Of a stretch of DNA of 48,807 nucleotides, positions 43,414 through 48,807 are shown in pieces. Below the pieces are notes generated by a model, which saw nothing but the letters and a program-made list of their open reading frames with translations, was not told the origin of the DNA and did no database searches. The translations under genes were made by a program, and so were the position numbers. The stretch is from Armatimonadota bacterium (lineage in GTDB: Bacteria; Armatimonadota; JAAZEB01), in the NCBI GenBank assembly GCA_012512505.1, contig JAAZEB010000322.1, positions 1 through 48,807 of the forward strand, read 5' to 3'. Position 1 is the first letter of the stretch. The number at the start of each line of letters is the position of its first letter.

Positions 43414-45062
43414 TGCATGCGAAAGCGTTCACATATCGTGACGGCAGTGCCGGCCGTGCCGGGCGGGTCCCGGCCGTGCCGGGCTGCCCCGGCGGCCGGC
43501 GGGTCCCGGCACCAGGGGTTGCGGCCCCGGTGCTGCTCCTGTTGGCCGCTCTCGTCTGGCTCTCCCCGGCGGCCCGGGCAGCAGAAGCCGACGCTGCCAC
43601 CGCCGGCCTAGTCGTGAAGGGGGTGCGCTTCACCGGCGTCACCCAACTGCCGGAGGCGAAGCTGCGGGAGGTGCTGCACACCCGCCCCGGCCAGCCGTTT
43701 GATGCCGAGGCGCTGGCGCGCGACGTGCAGGCTGTGGAGGCGCTCTACCGCCAGGCGGGCTACCCCCTGGCCCACGTAGCTGCCGGCTTCGGCATCGATG
43801 CCGAGGGCGTGGTCACCCTCCCGATCAACGAGGGGCGCATCGAGAAGGTGGTGGTGAAGGGCGCCAAGAAGACCCGGCACCACGTCATCACCCGGGAGCT
43901 GGAGTCGCGCGCCGGACAGGTCTACCGCCGGGAGGCCCTGGCGGACGACCGGCGGCGGCTCTACGACCTGGGTTTCTTCGAGTCGGTCTCGATGGTGCCG
44001 TCGGCCGGCTCTGAGCCGGGCAAAGCGGTGCTCACCGTGGAGGTGAAGGAGCGGTTAACCGGCAACGTGGCGGCGGCGGCCGGCTACGCCAGCTCGGCCG
44101 GCCTGGTCGGCTTCGTGCAGTTGAGCGACAGCAACTTCCTCGGCACCGGCCAGACGATCTCGGTGAACTGGCAGCGCGGCAGCTACGGCACGCGCACCTT
44201 CCTCGACGATGGCACCTATCTCGGCGGACAGATGCGCAGTGGCCTGGATGTCGGGTGGTTCTCGCCGTGGCTGTTCAGCCGCAAGTTCTCCGCCGGCCTG
44301 CGCTACTTCGACACCGGCACCCAGCAGTTCACCTACTTCGATCAGGACTACGAGGACGACACCCTCAAGTTCTACGAGTGGCGCCACGGCACCTGGTTGA
44401 CCCTGGCGCGCGAGCTGGGGCACGGCATGACGCTAGGCTTCCTCGCCCGGCGCGAGCGGGTGGACTACAGCCTGGCCCCGCCGGAGATCACCGCGCCCGC
44501 GGGCGAGTCGGCGGCGCCAACACGGGTGAGCAGCGTGCGGCTGAGCATGGCGCGGGGGCCGATGAACCCGTTCTCGGAGATGCAGGGTATCCCGCGCACC
44601 GGGGCCTACCTGGAGCTCGGCCAGGCGGACGCCAACGGCCAACGCCAGAGCTACCAGAAGCTGGGGATCACCAGCACGCACTACCTGCCGCTGTCGAAGA
44701 AGGACGTGCTGGCCTCGCGGGTGCAGCTCGGATGGTCATTCGGCGCGGTGCCATTCTCGGAGCTCTACGGGGTGGGCGGGGCACAGACGCTGCGCTCCTA
44801 CTCCTGGAGCCGCTTCCTAGGCACGCGCATGCTGGTGGTGAACACCGAGTGGCGCCACCAGATCACCAGCGGCCTGGCCGCCACCGCCTTCCTGGACTTG
44901 GGCTACGCCTGGCCGCGAGGCGTTACCTTGAACCTGGGCGACCTGCGCCCGGCCGTCGGCCTGGGGCTGCGGGTGGTGACGCCGTTCGGGCCGATTCGCC
45001 TCGACTACGCCTTCGGCCGCGACGGCGGGCGCGCGCACCTCACCACCGGCGATCGCTTCTAG
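43413..45062 (+). CDS. Omp85/BamA-type outer-membrane assembly protein
   Basis: A 549-residue protein with a signal region (PVLLLLAALVWLSPAARA, about 39-56), two POTRA-type domains (about 64-138 and 140-220: GVRFTGVTQLPEAKLREVLH; VVVKGAKKTRHHVITRELES) and a C-terminal beta-barrel (220-549) with GLVGFVQLSDSNFLGTGQTI and GYAWPRGVTLNLGDLRPAVG, LRVVTPFGPIRLDYAFGRDG. The last residue is Phe (TTGDRF), as in outer-membrane barrels. Two POTRAs is fewer than the five of E. coli BamA. The sequence around the early signal peptide contains repeated GCCGTGCCGGGC. This gene is the main evidence that the organism has an outer membrane. Confidence 0.9.
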   Translation: MHAKAFTYRDGSAGRAGRVPAVPGCPGGRRVPAPGVAAPVLLLLAALVWLSPAARAAEADAATAGLVVKGVRFTGVTQLPEAKLREVLHTRPGQPFDAEALARDVQAVEALYRQAGYPLAHVAAGFGIDAEGVVTLPINEGRIEKVVVKGAKKTRHHVITRELESRAGQVYRREALADDRRRLYDLGFFESVSMVPSAGSEPGKAVLTVEVKERLTGNVAAAAGYASSAGLVGFVQLSDSNFLGTGQTISVNWQRGSYGTRTFLDDGTYLGGQMRSGLDVGWFSPWLFSRKFSAGLRYFDTGTQQFTYFDQDYEDDTLKFYEWRHGTWLTLARELGHGMTLGFLARRERVDYSLAPPEITAPAGESAAPTRVSSVRLSMARGPMNPFSEMQGIPRTGAYLELGQADANGQRQSYQKLGITSTHYLPLSKKDVLASRVQLGWSFGAVPFSELYGVGGAQTLRSYSWSRFLGTRMLVVNTEWRHQITSGLAATAFLDLGYAWPRGVTLNLGDLRPAVGLGLRVVTPFGPIRLDYAFGRDGGRAHLTTGDRF

Positions 45063-45150
45063 GAACCAGCAGCAAGACACCGCGGGGCGCCCCGCCGGGT
45101 GCCCCGCGGTCCTTGAGCACAACGGTCGTCTCGCCGGCTAGCCCGCGGCC

Positions 45151-45232
45151 AGGCACAGTGGTCGGATCGCCGGCGTCTCGCCGGCCCTACCAGGCACAGC
45201 GGCCGGATCGCCGGCGTCTCGCCGGCCCTACC
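45151..45232. repeat. tandem pair of a 41-bp repeat
   Basis: Two copies at 45151-45191 and 45192-45232 differ at two positions (AGGCACAGTGGTCGG versus AGGCACAGCGGCCGG); a degenerate third lies before them. Each contains the hairpin GCCGGCGTCTCGCCGGC. The array fills the gap between the convergent Omp85 and VanW genes and could act as a bidirectional transcription block. Confidence 0.8.
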
Positions 45233-45273
45233 AAGGGTTGGCCCAGGCCCTGGGTACCAAACACCCAACGGCC

Positions 45274-45999
45274 TCACGGCTTCAGGCTGTTCACCGGCGG
45301 GTAGGCCTCATGTCCCAGCACTTGCCCCTTCTTCCCCCGCAGGACGTAGGTCAGGGAAGTGAAGCCGGGCTGGCCTGGCTTGCGCTGCCCCGCCCCGCGC
45401 ACCTCCGGCGGCTGAGCCACCGCCTCGACCTCGGTGCGAACGACCACCGGCCGGCGCGGGCCCCGGCCACGCACGGCCACCACCAGGCTATCGCCGACGC
45501 GGCGGGCTTCCAGGCGCACCGGGTGCGGGTAGGGGTTGCGCAGGCGCAGGTCGATGCTGGGCATCGCCACCGCCGCGTCACGGCCCGGGGCAACGTAGGT
45601 GGGCGGGCGGATGTGCCGGTGCCGCTCGACCACTTCGAGGCCGGCGAGGAGAGCCGCGTTGTAGAGGGTGGTGGAGGTCTGGCACACACCCCCGCCATAA
45701 GAGGGCATCATTTCGCCGTCGTAGCTGACGGGGGCTTTGCGATAGCCCGCGGCGGCATTCCAGGGCCCCACGCGGCGGTTATAGGAGAAGACGCCTCCCG
45801 GTGGGATCTCGGCGCCATGCAGCGCCCGCGCGGCACGCAGGGCGTTGTAGACCTGGCTGCGCGTTCGGCCGCGCAGGCTGGTGCCGTAGCTGCCCAGACA
45901 CTGCTCCGGGGCCGGTAGGCGCAGGGCCGCCGCGCCCAGGCCCCCCACCGCCAGCAGCGCCAGCAGCGAGATCCCGGTGATCACCAGTCGCGCTTTCAT
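45274..45999 (-). CDS. VanW-family protein
   Basis: A 241-residue protein with an N-terminal membrane helix (LVITGISLLALLAVGGLGAA) and the VanW core: SYGTSLRGRTRSQVYNALRA, PPGGVFSYNRRVGPWNAAAG, YGGGVCQTSTTLYNAALLAG and EVVERHRHIRP. The Gly-Gly-Val-Cys-Gln motif is intact. VanW proteins occur in vancomycin-resistance clusters and more widely at the envelope; molecular role unknown. It starts 73 bp after the alpha-2-macroglobulin gene and is probably co-transcribed with it. Confidence 0.87.
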   Translation of the reverse strand: MKARLVITGISLLALLAVGGLGAAALRLPAPEQCLGSYGTSLRGRTRSQVYNALRAARALHGAEIPPGGVFSYNRRVGPWNAAAGYRKAPVSYDGEMMPSYGGGVCQTSTTLYNAALLAGLEVVERHRHIRPPTYVAPGRDAAVAMPSIDLRLRNPYPHPVRLEARRVGDSLVVAVRGRGPRRPVVVRTEVEAVAQPPEVRGAGQRKPGQPGFTSLTYVLRGKKGQVLGHEAYPPVNSLKP

Positions 46000-46072
46000 G
46001 CCAACGTGTCCATCTCCAGGCAAACCGCCGGGGGCGTTCCACTCCCGGGCGCCCCGAGGAACCCGCGGGGCC

Positions 46073-48807
46073 TCAGCGAATCTCCACCCGCGTCTCGGCG
46101 CCGCCGCCGCGCACCTCGGGGTCGTACATCCCCGATACCTCCGTCGGCATCACGTGATAGCGGCCGGGCACGGCGGCGCGCAGGTAATACTCCAGCACCT
46201 GTTTGCCCGACGGCAGCGTGCGCGCGAAGAAGGCGATCTGCGAGTCGCGTACGTCCACTTCCGTCCACCAGTGGCGCCAGTCGTACTCATCCACACGGCC
46301 GCGATCCAGTGGCTCGCAGCCGGCGGGAAGCGGCTCCTCGATCACTACATGCTCGTAAGCACGGGGCGACTGGATCACGATCCGACCGAGGTACGACTGG
46401 CCGGCGCGCATCCGCGTCACCGCCTTCTCGGAGGGCACCAGGCGAAACGCGCCGGTATCCGGGTCGCGGCCGGGGCGCAACAGGTGGTAGGTGCGCGCGA
46501 CAGTGATGCCGCAATCGGCCAGCAGCACCGGCACGTCCTCTTGCCCGCTGTACTGGCGCAGGCGCAGCGTGTAGTGGAGGTCTCCCCTCCCCTGTTTCTC
46601 CAGGCGCAGCAGGTTCTCGCCCGGGCGCACCCACTCCGACGGCACCTCCAGGCGCAATTCCGGCCGGAACAGGTCTGCCCGCCCGAACCGCACCGGCCGC
46701 AGCGGCTTGCCATTGAAGGAGGGCCGTACCGTGAAGGCGGGCGCCATCTCGCCACGGGCGTGCTGGAAATCGACCAGGGCGAAGAGCACCCGGGAGGTGG
46801 CCCAGGTGGAGCGCCAGTGATCTCCGTCGCGCTGCGCCAGCAGCCAGCGCACGATCTTCGGCTCCAGGCGCGCGGCGCGGGGGCTGGCGAGGTGCTCGCC
46901 AACCGCCGCCGTGGCGCGTCCGCTCAGCAGCGCCTGCAGCGCCAGCGCCGTGGCCTCCGGGTCGTTTTGCCAATGGCAGAAGAGGCTGCTCTCCTGGGCT
47001 TGGGCCATCAGGCGCTCGCGCAGGCGGTTGGCCTCGGTGGCCTGGCCGGCCGCGGCAGCCGCCAGGCAGAGCCGGGCGAGGATGCGGGCATCCTCCACGT
47101 CGGCGGTGGCATCGGTCGGGGTTGTCAGGGCCGCCGTCACCACGTCCCCGGTGCCGGCCTCCGCCAGCGCCAGCAGCGCCTCCGACCGCTCCAGCGGGAT
47201 CAGCGGCGCGGGATCGTGCCGCGTGGGCGGCCGAAGGAAGGCGGCCGGCGGCTCGTCAGGCGGCGCCCCGTAGGCCAGGCGCCGGGGAGTGCCCAGGCGC
47301 GGGATGCCGCGCACCATCCAGTCGCGCGCGCGCTCCCGCAGCCAGGCCACGCCCCGCTGCAGCACCTCCGGGTTCACGGCGAACCCCTCCCGCTGCGCTG
47401 TCAGCAGGCCCTGCACCACGTAGGCGGTCATCCGCACGTCCGACCGGTCGAACTCCCACCAGCCCCAGCCGCCATCGTCATGCTGGAAGCGCGCGAGGCG
47501 CTGCAGGCCGGTGTTCACCATGTCCGGGATTGCTTGCTCCAGGCGCGCCGAGCCGATGCCCAGGCGTTTCATGGCGCGGTGGACCACCAGGTCCGGCAGG
47601 AAGGCACTCAGCGTCTGCTCCGTGCAGCCATAGGGATACTCCGCCAGGTAGTTGAGTGCCGAAAGCATTCCCGCGGCCAGGGAGGGCGCCAGGTAGAGGC
47701 CCACCTCCATCACCCCGGTGCTATCCGGGCGCAGGGTGATCGGCGCCTCCGCCGTGCCATCGCCGCTCAGGGTGCCGGCGATCGCCTCCCGGCGGGCGCG
47801 CCCGTGTGGCAGAATCGGGAACTGCTGCTCCACGGCGTCGCGCGGGCCACCGTCCGCCTGGGCGGTGCACACCAGCCGGCAGCGACCCTGCTGCTCGGTG
47901 GTGATCTGCCAATCGAGGCGCTGAACCTGCCCCGGGCGCAGGCGCAGGCGCCGCCGGGCCTCTCCCTCCAGGCGCACGCCACTGGCCTGCAGCGATACCT
48001 GAACCTGCTGCTCGGCGCCCGACTCGTTGTGGACCATCGCCGAAACGGTGGCGCTGTCGCGGGCGGTGAAGGAGCGCGGCGTCTGCAGGCGCACCATCAG
48101 CTCCTTGCGGCAGGTCACCTTGCTCGCTGCCTGCCCAACGAACGTCTCGCGGGTGTGCGCCCGCGCCGTGGCCCGCCAGGAGGTGAGGGAATCCGGAATC
48201 TTCAGCCTCACCGTGGCCTCGCCGCGCGCGTTGGTGCGCAGACTGGGCACCCACAGCGCCGTGTCCGGGAACTCCTTGCGCACCTCGCCCGGCACCCCCG
48301 ACTTGTCGCCGCCGCTTAGGTAGATCTGGGGGAAGGAGAACTCGGTGCTCACCTGGCTGTAGCGGCTGGGGTAGAAGGCGGTGAGGATGTTCGCCCGATC
48401 CTCGCGGATGGCGTAGACCGACTCGTCCACCACGCCCAGGGAGACCTCCGCCGGCACCGGCTTACCGTCCGGGCCCAGGGTCCGCACCCGGTAGGTAGCC
48501 GTATCGCCCGGCGCGTAAGTTTGCCGGTCGGCGGCTACTTCCACCCGCAGCGTCCAGGGGCGCTTGGAGACGCGTACCGGGATCTGCCGGTGAACGAACT
48601 CCTTGTTGCGCACGCAGCACACGGAGAGCCAGAAGTTGGGCGCATGGGCGCGGGTAATCGGCAGGCGGAAGGTGGTGGCCGGCTCCGACAACGCCAGCGT
48701 TTTCTGGGTAAGGATGCCGTCCGTCTCCGCGGTGATCAGCGCGGTGGTGCCCACCATCGAGGTGTGGATGACGAAGGTGGCCGTGTCTCCCGGGCGGTAC
48801 TCCTTGC
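46073..48807 (-). CDS. alpha-2-macroglobulin-family protein, 5' end outside window
   Basis: At least 911 residues are visible; the gene begins beyond the right edge, so the signal or lipobox is not seen. The visible part includes MG-type beta-sandwich domains, the A2M family domain (YRVRTLGPDGKPVPAEVSLG; ALWVPSLRTNARGEATVRLK), and the thioester domain with an intact CxEQ motif in PYGCTEQTLSAFLPDL (codons at 47615-47626). The alpha-alpha toroid follows (YVVQGLLTAQ, DGGWGWWEFDRSD). Bacterial A2M traps attacking proteases in the periplasm or envelope, often beside a penicillin-binding protein (PbpC); here the neighbour is a VanW protein instead. Confidence 0.9.
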   Translation of the reverse strand, partial: KEYRPGDTATFVIHTSMVGTTALITAETDGILTQKTLALSEPATTFRLPITRAHAPNFWLSVCCVRNKEFVHRQIPVRVSKRPWTLRVEVAADRQTYAPGDTATYRVRTLGPDGKPVPAEVSLGVVDESVYAIREDRANILTAFYPSRYSQVSTEFSFPQIYLSGGDKSGVPGEVRKEFPDTALWVPSLRTNARGEATVRLKIPDSLTSWRATARAHTRETFVGQAASKVTCRKELMVRLQTPRSFTARDSATVSAMVHNESGAEQQVQVSLQASGVRLEGEARRRLRLRPGQVQRLDWQITTEQQGRCRLVCTAQADGGPRDAVEQQFPILPHGRARREAIAGTLSGDGTAEAPITLRPDSTGVMEVGLYLAPSLAAGMLSALNYLAEYPYGCTEQTLSAFLPDLVVHRAMKRLGIGSARLEQAIPDMVNTGLQRLARFQHDDGGWGWWEFDRSDVRMTAYVVQGLLTAQREGFAVNPEVLQRGVAWLRERARDWMVRGIPRLGTPRRLAYGAPPDEPPAAFLRPPTRHDPAPLIPLERSEALLALAEAGTGDVVTAALTTPTDATADVEDARILARLCLAAAAAGQATEANRLRERLMAQAQESSLFCHWQNDPEATALALQALLSGRATAAVGEHLASPRAARLEPKIVRWLLAQRDGDHWRSTWATSRVLFALVDFQHARGEMAPAFTVRPSFNGKPLRPVRFGRADLFRPELRLEVPSEWVRPGENLLRLEKQGRGDLHYTLRLRQYSGQEDVPVLLADCGITVARTYHLLRPGRDPDTGAFRLVPSEKAVTRMRAGQSYLGRIVIQSPRAYEHVVIEEPLPAGCEPLDRGRVDEYDWRHWWTEVDVRDSQIAFFARTLPSGKQVLEYYLRAAVPGRYHVMPTEVSGMYDPEVRGGGAETRVEIR

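Overview
This is a GC-rich bacterial chromosome segment carrying about 42 protein genes and no rRNA or tRNA gene that I can see. The cell is most likely diderm: it has a complete Omp85/BamA-type outer-membrane barrel ending in phenylalanine, next to a periplasmic M48 peptidase. It also has an actinobacterial/armatimonadal-style recN-SteA-CopT(MctB) cluster, a DUF4091 carbohydrate-active protein, several Gfo/Idh/MocA dehydrogenases, a VanW protein and a bacterial alpha-2-macroglobulin. Together these point to Armatimonadota or a neighbouring poorly sampled phylum; this placement is inference.

Layout. 1-2.6 kb (minus strand): a truncated YkgJ-like Cys-cluster gene overlapping an MNT/HEPN pair, then a Tat-exported sugar isomerase-like protein and a small exported protein. 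3.1-8.4 kb: a DUF4091 protein, dTDP-glucose 4,6-dehydratase, and a STAS/anti-sigma-kinase fusion facing a second STAS protein. 8.5-23.8 kb (minus strand): a complete 14-gene NADH dehydrogenase operon in the order nuoABCDEFGHIJKLMN, interrupted only by a small HicB-like gene between nuoF and nuoG. Upstream on the same strand is an unrecognised protein with four apparent tandem winged-helix repeats, behind an unusually long structured leader. 26.4-31.6 kb: a thioredoxin-fold protein divergent from a ModABC-like oxyanion transporter, which is preceded by a three-copy 11-bp-period direct repeat resembling a Pho box and followed by an XRE/S24-type regulator lacking protease residues. 31.7-35.5 kb: recN-SteA-MctB. 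35.5-38.8 kb (minus strand): BON protein, Lon protease, Hsp20. 39.5-41.8 kb: two Gfo/Idh/MocA dehydrogenases. 42.2-45.1 kb: M48 peptidase and Omp85 barrel. 45.3-48.8 kb (minus strand): VanW and a truncated alpha-2-macroglobulin.

Beyond the genes, the window holds a dispersed, hairpin-forming intergenic repeat (about 80-bp unit) at three loci, with a compensatory base-pair change between copies. Several other strong palindromes occur, including some inside the nuo operon. Good sigma-70-like promoters can be read upstream of at least seven genes; the one for recN places the transcription start on the GTG start codon. The best candidates for something new are the tandem winged-helix gene with its leader, the structured repeat family, the nuoF/hicB overlap and the Pho-box-like site ahead of a molybdate-type transporter.
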